From the NCBI GenBank assembly GCA_027622905.1, contig JAQBVV010000013.1, positions 1 to 41,042 on the forward strand: a DNA stretch of 41,042 bases, given 5' to 3'. The DNA is from Acidobacteriota bacterium. GTDB taxonomy: Bacteria; Acidobacteriota; Vicinamibacteria; Vicinamibacterales; UBA2999. The position numbers and the translations under genes are program-made. Below the pieces are notes generated by a model. It did not search any database and had not been told where the DNA came from. It saw nothing but the letters and a program-made list of their open reading frames with translations. Positions within the stretch are counted from its first letter, which is position 1. Each line of letters opens with the position of its first letter. Shown here piece by piece: positions 1-9,155 of the stretch.

Positions 1-69
1 AGCAAGTTCGCCATTCGTGAGGGCGGCCGCACCGTCGGCGCCGGCACCATCACCGAGATCACCGAGTAG
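1..69 (+). CDS. tuf: Elongation factor Tu, C-terminal end (partial)
   Basis: The first 23 codons of the window read in frame to a TAG stop and match the extreme C-terminus of EF-Tu, with the typical FAIREGGRTVGAG stretch of the third beta-barrel domain. The rest of the gene lies upstream of the window. EF-Tu delivers aminoacyl-tRNA to the ribosome as a GTP complex. Its position 63 nt before rpsJ is the usual str-to-S10 junction, so rpsL, rpsG and fusA probably lie further upstream (inference). Confidence 0.93.
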   Translation, partial: SKFAIREGGRTVGAGTITEITE

Positions 70-132
70 GTTGTTCGGGTGTGGGTTTGGCCGCGAGGCG
101 AAGCCTGATTCCAGAGCCGACAGGATTAAGCA

Positions 133-468
133 ATGGCAATGTTCAGCGACAAGATTCGGATCCGCCTCAAGGCGTACGACTCGCGCATTCTCGACCAGTC
201 GACCGGCGAGATCGTCGAGACGGCCAAGCGTACAGGTGCGCGACTGGCGGGGCCGATTCCGCTGCCGACATCGAAGAATAAGTGGACCGTGCTTCGTTCG
301 CCGCATGTGGACAAGAAGTCGCGTGAACAGTTTGAGATCCGGACGCACAAGCGATTGATCGATATCTTCGAGCCGACGCCTCAGACCGTGGATGCGTTGA
401 TGAAGCTGGATCTTCCCGCTGGTGTCGATGTGGAGATCAAGGCGTTCGGAAAGGAACACGGGAAGTAA
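133..468 (+). CDS. rpsJ: 30S ribosomal protein S10
   Basis: S10 sits in the 30S head, and in other bacteria also joins NusB in antitermination complexes. The 111-residue product carries the family signatures [14 protein letters not shown] near the N-terminus and [19 protein letters not shown] in the middle. It is a few residues longer than the usual 102-103. The ATG at 133 is used; a second ATG two codons later is possible because the ribosome-binding site is weak. It is the first gene of the S10 block, 63 nt after tuf, with no obvious terminator between them. Confidence 0.96.
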   Translation: MAMFSDKIRIRLKAYDSRILDQSTGEIVETAKRTGARLAGPIPLPTSKNKWTVLRSPHVDKKSREQFEIRTHKRLIDIFEPTPQTVDALMKLDLPAGVDVEIKAFGKEHGK

Positions 469-493
469 GTGTTTCGATCGACAGGAAACTGAC

Positions 494-1174
494 ATGGTGA
501 CAGGACTGATAGGCAAGAAGGTCGGCATGACGCAGTTGTTCGCCGCGGACGGGACCGTCCAGCCGGCGACAGTGCTGAAGGCTGGACCGTGTGTTGTCGT
601 TCAGGCGAAGACGACTGAGACAGACGGGTACGAGGCCGTTCAACTGGGGTTGGTCGAGGCAAAGCCGACCAAGGAGAACAAGCCGTCACAGGGTCACTTC
701 AAGAAGGCCGGCGTGCCGGCCACGCGTGTGCGGCGCGAGATGAAGCTTGTGGCTGGTGGCGATCCGCTGAAGGCTGGTGACCAGGTCAACGTCTCGATGT
801 TTGCCGATGGCGATCGCGTCGATGTCATCGGGACGAGTCGAGGGAGGGGATTTCAGGGCGTCGTCAAGCGACACCACTTCAAAGGTGGGGGCGCCTCCCA
901 TGGCTCGATGCACCACAGGGCGCCAGGCTCGATCGGGCAATCGTCCTATCCGTCTCGCGTGCTGAAGGGGATGCGCATGGGCGGCCACATGGGTGATGCG
1001 CGGGTGACGGTGCGGAATCTGAAGGTGATCCGCGTCGACGCGGAGAACAACCTGCTGCTCGTCGAGGGTGCAGTGCCCGGCGGGCCCAATGGTGTCCTGA
1101 TGATTCGCAAGGCCATTGCGGCCAAGCCGATCCGGATCCCCACTGTGGAACCGAAGAAGAAGGGCAAGAAATAG
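494..1174 (+). CDS. rplC: 50S ribosomal protein L3
   Basis: L3 is an early-assembly 50S protein whose long loop reaches the peptidyl-transferase centre. The 226-residue product begins with the family start [13 protein letters not shown] and contains the conserved central loop with [17 protein letters not shown] and GMRMGGHMG at about residues 145-175. The frame is open upstream, but the ATG at 494 follows an AGGA motif and matches the family start. The stop at 1174 is followed two bases later by rplD. The tail is lysine-rich, as is usual. Confidence 0.96.
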   Translation: MVTGLIGKKVGMTQLFAADGTVQPATVLKAGPCVVVQAKTTETDGYEAVQLGLVEAKPTKENKPSQGHFKKAGVPATRVRREMKLVAGGDPLKAGDQVNVSMFADGDRVDVIGTSRGRGFQGVVKRHHFKGGGASHGSMHHRAPGSIGQSSYPSRVLKGMRMGGHMGDARVTVRNLKVIRVDAENNLLLVEGAVPGGPNGVLMIRKAIAAKPIRIPTVEPKKKGKK

Positions 1175-1176
1175 CC

Positions 1177-1797
1177 ATGACGGTTGACGTCGTCAATCAG
1201 CAGAACGAAAAGGTCGGGTCCCTCGACTTGCGTGACGAGGTGTTCGGCGGCCGGATCAAGACGGACCTGATCCATGAGTCTGTCGTACGCGCCAACGCTG
1301 CCGAACGGCGAGGCACGCACGCGACGAAGACGCGAGCGATGGTCAGCGGCACCGGCAAGAAGCCCTGGCGGCAAAAAGGGACCGGCCGTGCACAGGTGGG
1401 TGAGGCGCGGAACCCGCTGTGGCGGAAGGGTGGTGTGGTTTTCGGTCCGCAGCCGCGCAGCTACGAGTACCAGCTCCCGAGAAAAGTGGAGAAGGGCGCG
1501 CTCCGTGCCGCGTTGTCTCAGAAGCTTCGGGATGGACAGGTCATCGTCGTCGACGCGCTGAGCGTGAGCGAGATCAGGACGAAGGCGGCGGCGGAACTGT
1601 TGCGGCAGCTAAAGGTCGAGGGCAGGGCGCTGCTGGTGGACCTCAAGCCGGAGGACAAGGTGTCGCTGTCGATGCGCAATATCGATGGAATCCGGGTCCT
1701 CCCAAGCAGTCGGGTGAGCGCGAGAGACGTGATGAATACGCGTCACGTCGTGCTGACGCGCGCTGCGCTCGAGCGGCTTCAGGACGTGTTGGGGTGA
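1177..1797 (+). CDS. rplD: 50S ribosomal protein L4
   Basis: L4 binds 23S rRNA near the exit tunnel, and in enterobacteria also represses its own S10 operon. The 206-residue product shows the L4 core: RGTHATKTRAMVSGTGKKPW followed by RAQVGEARNPLWRKGG, which forms the extended tunnel loop at about residues 45-90. It starts two bases after the rplC stop. The domain order and length are ordinary. No S10-type leader for autogenous control can be recognised in front of rpsJ. Confidence 0.96.
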   Translation: MTVDVVNQQNEKVGSLDLRDEVFGGRIKTDLIHESVVRANAAERRGTHATKTRAMVSGTGKKPWRQKGTGRAQVGEARNPLWRKGGVVFGPQPRSYEYQLPRKVEKGALRAALSQKLRDGQVIVVDALSVSEIRTKAAAELLRQLKVEGRALLVDLKPEDKVSLSMRNIDGIRVLPSSRVSARDVMNTRHVVLTRAALERLQDVLG

Positions 1798-1799
1798 TT

Positions 1800-2090
1800 A
1801 TGAAACTGACTGAAGTCATCCGGCGGCCGATCATCACTGAGAAGACGACCGTGATCCGCGAGGATGACCGGACGCTCGTGTTCCAGGTGGCGAGAGAGGC
1901 CAACAAGATCGACGTGCGGCGTGCTGTTGAGACGCTCTTCGGCTCCAAGGTCGCGAGCGTGCGCACATCGCTGTCGCACGGCAAGGTGAAGCGCCAGGGC
2001 AAGCATGTGGGGCGGCGATCGGACTGGAAGAAGGCGTACGTGAAGCTGCGGGAAGGCGAAAAGCTTCCGGAATTCCTGCAGGGGGCGTAA
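1800..2090 (+). CDS. rplW: 50S ribosomal protein L23
   Basis: L23 lies at the exit of the nascent-peptide tunnel, where trigger factor and SRP dock. The 96-residue product has the family opening [15 protein letters not shown] and the basic loop [20 protein letters not shown]. The ATG at 1800 shares the short gap after the rplD stop at 1797. The frame is open further upstream inside rplD, but that extension is antiparallel to no known L23 sequence, so the short start was chosen. rplB follows after 4 nt. Confidence 0.95.
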   Translation: MKLTEVIRRPIITEKTTVIREDDRTLVFQVAREANKIDVRRAVETLFGSKVASVRTSLSHGKVKRQGKHVGRRSDWKKAYVKLREGEKLPEFLQGA

Positions 2091-2094
2091 CGAG

Positions 2095-2919
2095 ATGCCG
2101 ATTCGTAAATTCAATCCGACCTCGCCAGGTACCCGGTTCCGAACCGCTCAGGTGTCCGGAGAGATCACGGCCAGCAAGCCGTATCGTCCGTTGACCGAAA
2201 AGTTGAACCGCTCGGGCGGGCGCAACAACCAGGGGCATCTGACATCGTGGTGGCGCGGAGGCGGGCACAAGCGGCGATATCGCGTGATCGATTTCAAGCG
2301 AGACAAGAAGGATGTTCCCGGAACGGTGTCGACGGTCGAGTACGATCCGAACCGTTCGGCGCGGATCGCGCTGGTCGCGTACGCTGACGGCGAAAAGCGA
2401 TACATCCTGCAGCCGGCGGGCATCAAGGTCGGCGATACGGTCGTGGCCGGCGACGGCGTGGACATTCTGCCGGGAAATTGCCTGCCGCTGAAGAACATCC
2501 CGCTTGGCACGCAGATCCATAACGTCGAACTTCGGCCTGGCAAGGGCGGACAGATCGCGCGCAGCGCGGGTTCGTCGGTGCAGCTTGTGGCCCGCGAGGG
2601 GGAGTACGCGTCCGTCAAGATGCCGTCGCGCGAGATTCGCAAGATTCTCGTGCAGTGCGTTGCGACGATTGGCCAGGTTGGAAACGTGGACCACGAGAAC
2701 GTGTCGATGGGCAAGGCCGGTCGGAATCGGTGGCTCGGTCGCCGTCCGCACGTGCGCGGTGTCGCGATGAATCCCGTTGACCACCCGCTCGGTGGTGGTG
2801 AGGGCAAGACCTCCGGAGGGCGCCATCCGGTGTCGCCGTGGGGGCAGCCCGCGAAGGGTTTCAAGACTCGTCGTCGCAAGGAAACGGATCGGTTTATTGT
2901 CAAGCGGAGAACGAAGTAG
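2095..2919 (+). CDS. rplB: 50S ribosomal protein L2
   Basis: L2 is essential for subunit association and peptidyl-transferase activity. The 274-residue product is standard length. It includes [22 protein letters not shown] at about residues 42-63 (abbreviated as [15 protein letters not shown]), the RNA-binding OB/SH3 region, and the C-terminal [20 protein letters not shown] loop with the functionally important histidine. It starts 4 nt after rplW. The ATG is preceded by a purine-rich GTAACGAG stretch. A repeated hairpin follows the stop, in front of rpsS. Confidence 0.97.
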   Translation: MPIRKFNPTSPGTRFRTAQVSGEITASKPYRPLTEKLNRSGGRNNQGHLTSWWRGGGHKRRYRVIDFKRDKKDVPGTVSTVEYDPNRSARIALVAYADGEKRYILQPAGIKVGDTVVAGDGVDILPGNCLPLKNIPLGTQIHNVELRPGKGGQIARSAGSSVQLVAREGEYASVKMPSREIRKILVQCVATIGQVGNVDHENVSMGKAGRNRWLGRRPHVRGVAMNPVDHPLGGGEGKTSGGRHPVSPWGQPAKGFKTRRRKETDRFIVKRRTK

Positions 2920-2920
2920 A

Positions 2921-2940
2921 GGAGGCCTGAAGGCCTTCAC
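2921..2940 (+). repeat. Intercistronic hairpin repeat, copy 1 (before rpsS)
   Basis: This 20-nt element is identical to 3725-3744. It folds into a 7-bp stem, GGAGGCC with GGCCUUC (one G-U pair), closed by a UGAA loop. It lies just after the rplB stop and ends 11 nt before the rpsS ATG. It contains GGAGG, so the fold could hide a Shine-Dalgarno-like sequence. Confidence 0.75.
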
Positions 2941-2951
2941 CACGGAACGCT

Positions 2952-3239
2952 ATGAGTAGATCAGTAAAAAAAGGTCCGTTTGTCGACACCCCGCTGCTCG
3001 AGAAGATCGAGTCGCTGAACCGGGCCAATGAGAAAAAGATCATCAAAACATGGTCGCGCCGCTCGACCGTCACGCCAGAGATGGTGGGGCACACGATGGC
3101 CGTTCATAACGGGAAGAAATTCATCCCTGTCTACGTGACCGAGAACATGGTGGGGCATAAGCTCGGAGAGTTTGCGCCAACTCGTACCTTCAAAGGACAC
3201 ACGACGAAGACCGAGAAGGCGGCGGGAGCCAGAAAATGA
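2952..3239 (+). CDS. rpsS: 30S ribosomal protein S19
   Basis: S19 forms a heterodimer with S13 in the 30S head and contacts the A-site tRNA region. The 95-residue product begins [19 protein letters not shown] and carries the diagnostic [16 protein letters not shown] and [20 protein letters not shown] motifs. Length is typical. It follows the first copy of the repeated hairpin and overlaps rplV by four bases (ATGA), implying translational coupling. Confidence 0.97.
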   Translation: MSRSVKKGPFVDTPLLEKIESLNRANEKKIIKTWSRRSTVTPEMVGHTMAVHNGKKFIPVYVTENMVGHKLGEFAPTRTFKGHTTKTEKAAGARK

Positions 3240-3715
3240 TCGAAGCGCAGGCGGTGGCCCGCGGTATTCGGACGTCAGCCCAGAAGGCTGGCTTGGTCCT
3301 TGAATTGATTCGTGGCAAGGATGTCAATCAGGCGCTGGCGACGCTGCAATTTACCCGAAAGACCATCGCGCGCGAGATAGCCAAAGTGCTTCGCTCGGCG
3401 GTTGCCAACGCTCAGCAGAAGGACGGGTTCGGTGGAGACGTTGAGCGCCTGTTCGTGCAGGCGTGCTATGCCAACCAGGGGCCGTCGATGAAGCGGGTGC
3501 GTCCGGCTCCGATGGGCCGCGCGTTTCGGATCGTGAAACGGACTGCTCATCTGACCGTCCGTGTGGCGGAGCGACCGCTCAAGATTGCGCGCGTGGTGAA
3601 GGATGGCGACGCGAGTGCGGGTGCCAAGCCGGCGCGCGCACGCGGAACGAAGGCTGGCGGCGCAACGGGCGCGAAGAAGACCACGGCTCGCAAGGCCGCG
3701 TCGGCGAAGGCGTAA
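3236..3715 (+). CDS. rplV: 50S ribosomal protein L22 with basic C-terminal tail
   Basis: L22 lines the exit tunnel with its beta-hairpin. Residues 1 to about 115 are a normal L22 core, with [19 protein letters not shown] and the loop [18 protein letters not shown]. Residues 116-159 form an alanine/lysine-rich tail ([18 protein letters not shown] and onwards) absent from the usual 110-residue family length. The tail is low-complexity and probably disordered, perhaps binding rRNA (inference). It overlaps rpsS by 4 nt and is followed by the second hairpin repeat. Confidence 0.95.
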   Translation: MIEAQAVARGIRTSAQKAGLVLELIRGKDVNQALATLQFTRKTIAREIAKVLRSAVANAQQKDGFGGDVERLFVQACYANQGPSMKRVRPAPMGRAFRIVKRTAHLTVRVAERPLKIARVVKDGDASAGAKPARARGTKAGGATGAKKTTARKAASAKA

Positions 3716-3724
3716 ACGGCGGAC

Positions 3725-3744
3725 GGAGGCCTGAAGGCCTTCAC
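3725..3744 (+). repeat. Intercistronic hairpin repeat, copy 2 (before rpsC)
   Basis: This is an exact 20-nt copy of 2921-2940 with the same 7-bp stem and UGAA loop. It lies 9 nt after the rplV stop and 15 nt before the rpsC GTG start. A separate GAAGGAG ribosome-binding site follows it, so here the hairpin is upstream of the likely ribosome-binding site. Confidence 0.75.
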
Positions 3745-3759
3745 GAAGGAGACAACATA

Positions 3760-4446
3760 GTGGGCCAGAAGGTTCACCCCTACGGGTTTCGGCTTGGCTT
3801 CAACAAGACCTGGCGATCGCGCTGGTTCTCGGAGCGCGACTACGCGAAGTTGCTGCACGAGGATCTCGCGCTGCGGAAGGATCTGAAGAAGCGGTTTGCG
3901 CATGCGGGCGTGTCTCGGATCGAGACGGAGCGCGCGGCGAACAAGCTGAAGATCGACATCTATACATCCCGGCCTGGAATCATCATTGGCCGCAAGGGGA
4001 CTGAGGTCGACAAGCTGAAACAGGAGGTTCAGAAGCGGACGAGCCGCGAAGTCTTCATCAATATTCAGGAGATTCAGAAGCCGGAGCTGGAGGCGCAACT
4101 GATTTCTGAGTCCGTGGCGGTGCAGCTGGAGAAGCGGGTGGCCTTCCGGCGCGCGATGCGGAAGGCGGTGGAGTCGGCGCTCCGGTTTGGCGCGCGCGGC
4201 ATCAAGGTGCGCGTGTCCGGGCGGCTGAACGGCGCGGAGATCGCGCGTTCCGAGTGGTATTTGCACGGCCAGCTCCCTTTGCAGACGCTTCGGGCGGACA
4301 TCGACTACGGGTTTGCCGAGGCTGGTACGACCTACGGAAAAATCGGTGTGAAGGTGTGGCTCTACAAGGGCGAGCGCTTGGTGCCGCGCGTGGGTCGAGA
4401 CGAGGAGTATCGCGACAGGGCGCCTCGTCGTCCGGTTCGCGCGTAG
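3760..4446 (+). CDS. rpsC: 30S ribosomal protein S3
   Basis: S3 lines the mRNA entry channel and has helicase-related function there. The 228-residue product starts at GTG 3760, behind GAAGGAGAC, with the canonical [17 protein letters not shown]. It contains the KH RNA-binding core with [13 protein letters not shown] at about residues 70-82, then the C-terminal domain with [20 protein letters not shown]. The frame is open upstream into rplV in another phase, which is why the GTG start was chosen. Length and order are ordinary. Confidence 0.96.
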   Translation: MGQKVHPYGFRLGFNKTWRSRWFSERDYAKLLHEDLALRKDLKKRFAHAGVSRIETERAANKLKIDIYTSRPGIIIGRKGTEVDKLKQEVQKRTSREVFINIQEIQKPELEAQLISESVAVQLEKRVAFRRAMRKAVESALRFGARGIKVRVSGRLNGAEIARSEWYLHGQLPLQTLRADIDYGFAEAGTTYGKIGVKVWLYKGERLVPRVGRDEEYRDRAPRRPVRA

Positions 4447-4478
4447 AGCGGTTCGGCGCGAAGCGAGGGTAAACGAAG

Positions 4479-4904
4479 ATGTTAATGCCGAAGAAGGTCA
4501 AGTTCCGTAAGGTGCAGCGCGGACGCATGGCCGGCAAGGCGTGGCGTGGCTCTGACGTGTCGTTCGGTGACTACGGCCTGAGGGCGATGGAGCCCTGCTG
4601 GCTGACCGCACGACAGATCGAAGCGGCGCGTGTGGCGATGACTCGCTTCATCAAGCGTGGCGGCAAGATCTGGGTGCGCGTCTTCCCGGCGAAGCCGATA
4701 ACCAAGAAGCCGCAGGAGACGCGCATGGGGAAGGGCAAGGGCGCGCCCGACCAGTGGGTGTGTGTCGTACGGCCGGGCTGCATCCTCTTTGAGATGGAGG
4801 GTGTCGCTGAGCCGGATGCGCGCCGAGCCATGCAACTCGCCTCGGCGAAGTTGCCGATCAAGACGAAGTTTGCCACGCGCTTTGCGCAGGAGAAAGCGTC
4901 GTGA
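4479..4904 (+). CDS. rplP: 50S ribosomal protein L16
   Basis: L16 sits near the A and P sites and is required for 50S maturation. The 141-residue product opens [17 protein letters not shown], a very common L16 start. It has the family motifs [20 protein letters not shown] and the loop [16 protein letters not shown]. The 4479 ATG is preferred over the internal ATG at 4485 because of the family start. The last four bases overlap rpmC (GTGA). Confidence 0.96.
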   Translation: MLMPKKVKFRKVQRGRMAGKAWRGSDVSFGDYGLRAMEPCWLTARQIEAARVAMTRFIKRGGKIWVRVFPAKPITKKPQETRMGKGKGAPDQWVCVVRPGCILFEMEGVAEPDARRAMQLASAKLPIKTKFATRFAQEKAS

Positions 4905-5104
4905 AGGCCACAGAAATTCGTGAGCTTACGGTGGACGACTTGCGCGGGCGCGTCAAGGATCTGGAAGACCAGATTTTCCGGTTCCGGATTCAGAAGTCGA
5001 TGGGGCAGCTGGAGGCGCCTGGCAAGGGACGAGACCTTCGCCGCGACTTGGCCCGCATGAACACGATTCTTCGGGAGAAGGAACTCCAGGCGGCAGCGAA
5101 ATAG
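4901..5104 (+). CDS. rpmC: 50S ribosomal protein L29
   Basis: L29 is a small two-helix protein near the tunnel exit beside L23. The 67-residue product begins at a GTG that overlaps the rplP stop, which implies coupling. It has the family helices, [19 protein letters not shown] and a second helix with [15 protein letters not shown]. The order L16-L29-S17 is the standard one. Confidence 0.94.
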   Translation: MKATEIRELTVDDLRGRVKDLEDQIFRFRIQKSMGQLEAPGKGRDLRRDLARMNTILREKELQAAAK

Positions 5105-5123
5105 AGCGGACCCAGGAACTGAT

Positions 5124-5378
5124 ATGAGCGTGAAAGCACAACTGACCGGCATGGTGGTCAGCGACAAAATGGAAAAGACCGTGGTTGTGTCTGTGCAGCG
5201 GCAGGTGCGGCACGGTCTGTACGGTAAGAGCCAGCGCAAGACGTCGAAGTTCGTTGCGCACAACGAAGACAACGAGGCCAAGATGGGCGACACCGTCGCC
5301 ATCGCCGAATCCAGGCCTCTGAGTCGTCGGAAGCGCTGGATCGTGATGCGGGTCGTCGCCAAGGCGCCGGTAGTTTAG
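5124..5378 (+). CDS. rpsQ: 30S ribosomal protein S17
   Basis: S17 is a primary 16S-binding protein with an OB fold. The 84-residue product shows the hallmark GMVVSDKMEKTVVVSVQR at the N-terminus and the later ESRPLSRRKRWIV motif. Start and length match the family. It lies 19 nt after rpmC and 9 nt before rplN. Confidence 0.95.
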   Translation: MSVKAQLTGMVVSDKMEKTVVVSVQRQVRHGLYGKSQRKTSKFVAHNEDNEAKMGDTVAIAESRPLSRRKRWIVMRVVAKAPVV

Positions 5379-5387
5379 GAGACCGCC

Positions 5388-5756
5388 ATGATCCAGATGC
5401 AAACAGTTCTCGACGTTGCCGACAACTCCGGCGCGCGGAAGATCAAGGTGATCAACGCACTCGGGGGTTCGACAGGCCGCTACGCGCGGCTCGGCGATCT
5501 CGTGACCGCGGCGGTCAAGGAGGCCACGCCTGATGGCACCGTCAAGAAGGGACAGGTCGTGAAGGCGGTGATCGTACGCACGGCGAAGGAGCAACGTCGG
5601 CCTGACGGTACCTATATTCGCTTTGATCGGAACGCAGCCGTGCTGGTCAACGATCAGAACGAGCCGATCGGGACTCGTGTCTTCGGGCCGGTGGCGCGGG
5701 AGCTGCGTCAGCGTCGATTCATGAAGATTATTTCGCTCGCACCAGAGGTGCTCTAG
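5388..5756 (+). CDS. rplN: 50S ribosomal protein L14
   Basis: L14 forms part of the intersubunit bridge and the docking site for ribosome silencing factors. The 122-residue product begins [18 protein letters not shown] and carries [19 protein letters not shown] and the [13 protein letters not shown] motif. It is full length with a GGAG-like site in front of the ATG. The terminal codons lead directly to rplX after 4 nt. Confidence 0.97.
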   Translation: MIQMQTVLDVADNSGARKIKVINALGGSTGRYARLGDLVTAAVKEATPDGTVKKGQVVKAVIVRTAKEQRRPDGTYIRFDRNAAVLVNDQNEPIGTRVFGPVARELRQRRFMKIISLAPEVL

Positions 5757-5760
5757 GACG

Positions 5761-6093
5761 ATGGCGAAACTGAAAACACCAATCCGCCGCAACGACACCG
5801 TCGTGGTGACGGCCGGCAAGGATAACGGGAAACGAGGACGCGTGCTGAAGGTGCTTCCGGTGAGGAATCGCCTGGTCGTGGAGGGCGTGAATATCATCAA
5901 GCGTCACACGCGTCCCAACCCTCAGAAGAACATCAAGGGCGGTGTCGTCGAGCGCGAGGCGTCGTTGCATGCGAGCAACGTCCAGCTGGTGTGCCCCGAG
6001 TGCAGCACGATGACTCGTGTGGGTCACCGGATCCTGACCGACGGACGGAAGGTGCGGTTCTGCCGCAAGTGCGAGGGAGTGGTCGATAAATGA
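5761..6093 (+). CDS. rplX: 50S ribosomal protein L24, zinc-ribbon form
   Basis: L24 initiates 50S assembly. The 110-residue product has a KOW motif, [19 protein letters not shown], near the N-terminus and a C-terminal CPEC ... CRKC cysteine pair. The four cysteines suggest a zinc ribbon, as in L24 proteins of several other phyla. The gene overlaps rplE by four bases (ATGA). Confidence 0.95.
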   Translation: MAKLKTPIRRNDTVVVTAGKDNGKRGRVLKVLPVRNRLVVEGVNIIKRHTRPNPQKNIKGGVVEREASLHASNVQLVCPECSTMTRVGHRILTDGRKVRFCRKCEGVVDK

Positions 6094-6632
6094 GCCGCTT
6101 GAAGGACCGGTATCAGACGGACGTTGCACCGACACTCAAGAAGGAGTTCGGGTACACGAATGTAATGGCGATCCCGAAGATCGAGAAGATCGTCGTCAAC
6201 ATGGGGCTTGGCGAGGCATCGCAGAACGCGAAGCTGGCTGACGTGGGTGCTGACGAGCTTGGTCGCATCACCGGCCAGAAGGCGGTGATTCGGATGGCGA
6301 CGAAGGCAATCGCGCAGTTCAAGCTGCGGCAGGGAATGCCGGTCGGCGCCATGGTGACGCTGCGCGGCGAGCAGATGTACGAATTTCTTGATCGGCTCGT
6401 CAGTATCGCGTTGCCGCGCGTCCGCGATTTTCGCGGGCTGTCGCCGAAGGGTTTTGACGGCCGCGGTAACTACACGCTGGGGCTGCGGGACCAGTTGCTC
6501 TTTCCGGAGATCGACTACATGAAGGCTGACAAGGCACGAGGTATGAACGTGTCCGTCGTCACGACGGCGCGGACCGATGAAGAGGCTCGCAAGCTTCTGC
6601 AACTGCTCGGCATGCCTTTCAGGACGAATTAA
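6090..6632 (+). CDS. rplE: 50S ribosomal protein L5
   Basis: L5 binds 5S rRNA and contacts the P-site tRNA. The 180-residue product is standard length, with the family segments [35 protein letters not shown] and [20 protein letters not shown]. Its start overlaps the rplX stop. rpsN follows after two bases. Confidence 0.97.
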   Translation: MSRLKDRYQTDVAPTLKKEFGYTNVMAIPKIEKIVVNMGLGEASQNAKLADVGADELGRITGQKAVIRMATKAIAQFKLRQGMPVGAMVTLRGEQMYEFLDRLVSIALPRVRDFRGLSPKGFDGRGNYTLGLRDQLLFPEIDYMKADKARGMNVSVVTTARTDEEARKLLQLLGMPFRTN

Positions 6633-6634
6633 CT

Positions 6635-6820
6635 ATGGCCACGACTGCAAAGATCGCCAAGGAAGCTAAATCGCCGAAGTATAAGGTTCGTCTCCGCAAC
6701 CGCTGCCAGTTGTGCGGCCGGCCGCGGGCCTTTATGCGCAAGTTCTCGCTGTGTCGCCTCTGCTTTCGCAAGCTGGCGCTGGACGGCGACGTGACGGGCG
6801 TGACGAAAAGCTCCTGGTAG
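6635..6820 (+). CDS. rpsN: 30S ribosomal protein S14 type Z (zinc form)
   Basis: S14 completes the 30S head. The 61-residue product is the short, zinc-binding class, with CQLC and CRLC pairs within [16 protein letters not shown] and the following helix, and a C-terminal KSSW. No long, cysteine-free paralog is visible in the window. It lies directly after rplE in the spc-operon order. Confidence 0.96.
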   Translation: MATTAKIAKEAKSPKYKVRLRNRCQLCGRPRAFMRKFSLCRLCFRKLALDGDVTGVTKSSW

Positions 6821-6898
6821 CACTCCCGCCAACGCCGTTCCTGATGGCGATATCAGGGATTGGGTGGGAGCTCGACGTTAGCGAGAGAGAAGAAAAAG

Positions 6899-7312
6899 AT
6901 GACCGATCCGATTGCTGACATGCTCACGCGTATCCGTAACGCCGTGTCTGCGAAACACGTGCGAGTCGATATGCCGGCGAGCAAGCTCAAGGTGGAGATC
7001 GCGAAGATTCTCCAGGACGAGGGGTACATTCAGGGTTTTCGGATGGGTGAGGAACCCGCCGACCGGGTTGGCCGCCAGCCGCGCCAGGTCATCCGGGTCT
7101 TCCTGAAATACGGTCCTCACGGCGAGAAGGTGATCAGCGGCATCCAACGGATCAGTCGTCCCGGTCGGCGCGTCTACCTTGGTGTTGAAGAGGTGCCCAG
7201 CGTCCTCGGCGGCCTGGGGACGAATATTTTGACGACCTCGCGCGGGGTCATGACGGGCCGGGCGGCGCGGAAGGCCGGCGTTGGTGGCGAGGTCCTCTGT
7301 AACGTGTGGTAG
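6899..7312 (+). CDS. rpsH: 30S ribosomal protein S8
   Basis: S8 binds the central domain of 16S rRNA and, in enterobacteria, represses the spc operon through L5 mRNA. The 137-residue product starts TDPIADMLTRIRNA and ends with the conserved GLGTNILTTSRGVMTGRAAR region. The upstream in-frame extension to 6860 was rejected: the ATG at 6899 follows a GAGAGAGAAG purine tract and matches the family start. A 78-nt gap separates it from rpsN. Confidence 0.96.
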   Translation: MTDPIADMLTRIRNAVSAKHVRVDMPASKLKVEIAKILQDEGYIQGFRMGEEPADRVGRQPRQVIRVFLKYGPHGEKVISGIQRISRPGRRVYLGVEEVPSVLGGLGTNILTTSRGVMTGRAARKAGVGGEVLCNVW

Positions 7313-7362
7313 CGCTGCCGGCTTCTGGCGCTGGCCAGGAGACGCAGCCGACAAGGTTCAAC

Positions 7363-7893
7363 ATGTCTCGAATTGGTAAGAAGCCGATCCCGATTCCGAA
7401 GGGCGTGACCGTCACGGTCGGCCCCGACGCAGTCGAAGTGCAGGGCCCGAAGGGCACGCTGCGGCAAGCGCTGCCACCTGGCGTGGCGTTCGCGATGGAG
7501 GATGGCACGCTCGTGGCGACGCTGCAGGATGCGGAGCTGCGGAAGTTCCACGGCCTGGCGCGGAGCCTGGTGGCCAATGCCGTCACCGGCGTGGCCGAGG
7601 GTTTCAAGAAGGAACTGGACATCGTCGGGATCGGGTACCGGGCGGAGGTAAAGGGTACGCAGGTGCACTTCGCCCTGGGGTATTCGCATCCGATCGTCTT
7701 CGACATCCCGACAGGGATCGATATCGCCGTCGAGAAACAGACGCACATCACGGTCACCGGAGCAGACTGCCAGCGAGTTGGCCAGGTGGCCGCCGACATT
7801 CGCCAGATGCGCAAGCCGGACCCGTACAAGCAGAAGGGTGTTCGGTACACCGGCGAAGTGCTGAAGAAGAAGGTCGGCAAGACCGGTGCGTAG
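7363..7893 (+). CDS. rplF: 50S ribosomal protein L6
   Basis: L6 stabilises the GTPase-associated region near the sarcin-ricin loop. The 176-residue product opens SRIGKKPIPIPKGVTV and has the C-terminal signature around RQMRKPDPYKQKGVRYTGE. The frame is open 19 codons further upstream, but the ATG at 7363 gives the canonical start. The 7313-7362 gap contains no separate gene. Confidence 0.97.
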   Translation: MSRIGKKPIPIPKGVTVTVGPDAVEVQGPKGTLRQALPPGVAFAMEDGTLVATLQDAELRKFHGLARSLVANAVTGVAEGFKKELDIVGIGYRAEVKGTQVHFALGYSHPIVFDIPTGIDIAVEKQTHITVTGADCQRVGQVAADIRQMRKPDPYKQKGVRYTGEVLKKKVGKTGA

Positions 7894-7959
7894 TACGGCA
7901 CCAGGCCTCCAGACGGGAACGGGCCGAGCGCAAGAGGTCGTGAGCCGACGAGGATCGAT

Positions 7960-8334
7960 ATGAAGATCAAGACCAGAGAAGATCGACGTGACCGGATCAA
8001 GTATCGGATTCGCAAGCGCGTCCGCGGGGTTGGGGAGCGTCCGCGCCTCACGGTGTTTCGCAGCGTCGCGCACATCTACGTGCAGGTCATCGACGACATG
8101 ACAGGCCAGACAATCGCATCAGCGTCGAGCGTCGAGCCGTCCCTGCGGGGCGGGTTTGAGGCCCAGGCCAAAGGCGGCAACGTGGCGGGAGCCCAGGCGA
8201 TTGGCAAGACGATTGCCAAGCGGCTACTGGACAAGGGCGTCACGCGGGTGGTCTTCGACCGCAATGGATTCCTTTATCACGGGCGCGTGAAGGCAGTGGC
8301 CGACGCGGCGCGCGAAGCAGGGTTGGAGTTTTAG
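7960..8334 (+). CDS. rplR: 50S ribosomal protein L18
   Basis: L18 binds 5S rRNA with L5. The 124-residue product has the N-terminal basic stretch ending [20 protein letters not shown] and the C-terminal [20 protein letters not shown] motif. Start and length are typical. rpsE begins after one base. Confidence 0.95.
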   Translation: MKIKTREDRRDRIKYRIRKRVRGVGERPRLTVFRSVAHIYVQVIDDMTGQTIASASSVEPSLRGGFEAQAKGGNVAGAQAIGKTIAKRLLDKGVTRVVFDRNGFLYHGRVKAVADAAREAGLEF

Positions 8335-8335
8335 C

Positions 8336-8860
8336 GTGGCAATGATGAATCGCGATCGCGAAAAGATCGACGCGACCCAGCTGGACATCAAGGACACGGT
8401 GGTGTCGATTAACCGCGTGACCAAGGTGGTCAAGGGCGGCAAGAACCTGAGCTTCAGCGCGCTCGTGGTCGTGGGTGACGGTCTGGGTGTTGTAGGGTTC
8501 GGCGTGGGGAAGGCCAAAGAAGTACCGTCCGCGATCAAGAAGGGCATCGAGGCCGCCAAGAAGAACCTGATCAAGGTGCCGTTCAGAGGTACGACCATTC
8601 CGCACAAGGTGATCGGGCGGTTCGGGGCCGGAAGCGTCTTGTTGAAGCCGGCTCCGGAAGGCACGGGCCTGATCGCGGGTGGCGCGGTGCGCGCGGTGGT
8701 GGAGGCGGCGGGTATCCAGAACCTCATGACGAAGTTGCTCGGATCGGCGAACCCACATAACGTTGTGCGGGCCACGTTCTCGGGATTGATGGACCTGAAA
8801 GACCCGGCACAGGTGGCGCGCTTCCGTGGCAAGGAAGAATCCGATCTGGTCGAGGCGTAG
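8336..8860 (+). CDS. rpsE: 30S ribosomal protein S5
   Basis: S5 acts in the decoding centre and mRNA helicase region. The 174-residue product contains [20 protein letters not shown], typical of the S5 N-terminal dsRBD fold, then [17 protein letters not shown] and the C-terminal [12 protein letters not shown] segment. The GTG at 8336 was chosen because GGAG at 8325-8328 lies 7 nt upstream. ATG codons at 8342 and 8345 are alternatives with poorer spacing. Confidence 0.95.
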   Translation: MAMMNRDREKIDATQLDIKDTVVSINRVTKVVKGGKNLSFSALVVVGDGLGVVGFGVGKAKEVPSAIKKGIEAAKKNLIKVPFRGTTIPHKVIGRFGAGSVLLKPAPEGTGLIAGGAVRAVVEAAGIQNLMTKLLGSANPHNVVRATFSGLMDLKDPAQVARFRGKEESDLVEA

Positions 8861-8871
8861 TCGGGGTGGCT

Positions 8872-9078
8872 ATGGCGAAGAAATCTGCACGACAGGCGGC
8901 GTTGAAACGATTGAAGGTGACGTTGGTGCGTAGCCCGATCGGTTTCAACAGGACACAGGGCGCGACAGTGCAGGGGATGGGCCTTCGGCGCATTCGCCAC
9001 ACTGTGGAACTACCGGATACACCGGAGACACGTGGCATGCTGCTCAAGGTGCGGCACCTTGTCACCGTCACTGAATAG
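8872..9078 (+). CDS. rpmD: 50S ribosomal protein L30
   Basis: L30 is a small 50S surface protein. The product, 68 residues from the ATG at 8872 or 70 from a GTG at 8866, shows the family core: [16 protein letters not shown], then [25 protein letters not shown] at 8863-8866 favours the ATG. The order S5-L30-L15 is standard. Some bacteria lack L30; here it looks intact. Confidence 0.93.
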   Translation: MAKKSARQAALKRLKVTLVRSPIGFNRTQGATVQGMGLRRIRHTVELPDTPETRGMLLKVRHLVTVTE

Positions 9079-9155
9079 GGTCAGCGAATTGCGGTACGCG
9101 ATGGGCGGGAGCGCGATGCCTGGGCATGTGTTCTCTGTCGCGGATGAGAGAAAAA

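Noticed and set aside
1834-2943. A 369-residue minus-strand frame opposite rplW and rplB
   Set aside because: It is the shadow of well-conserved ribosomal proteins, with no known motif.
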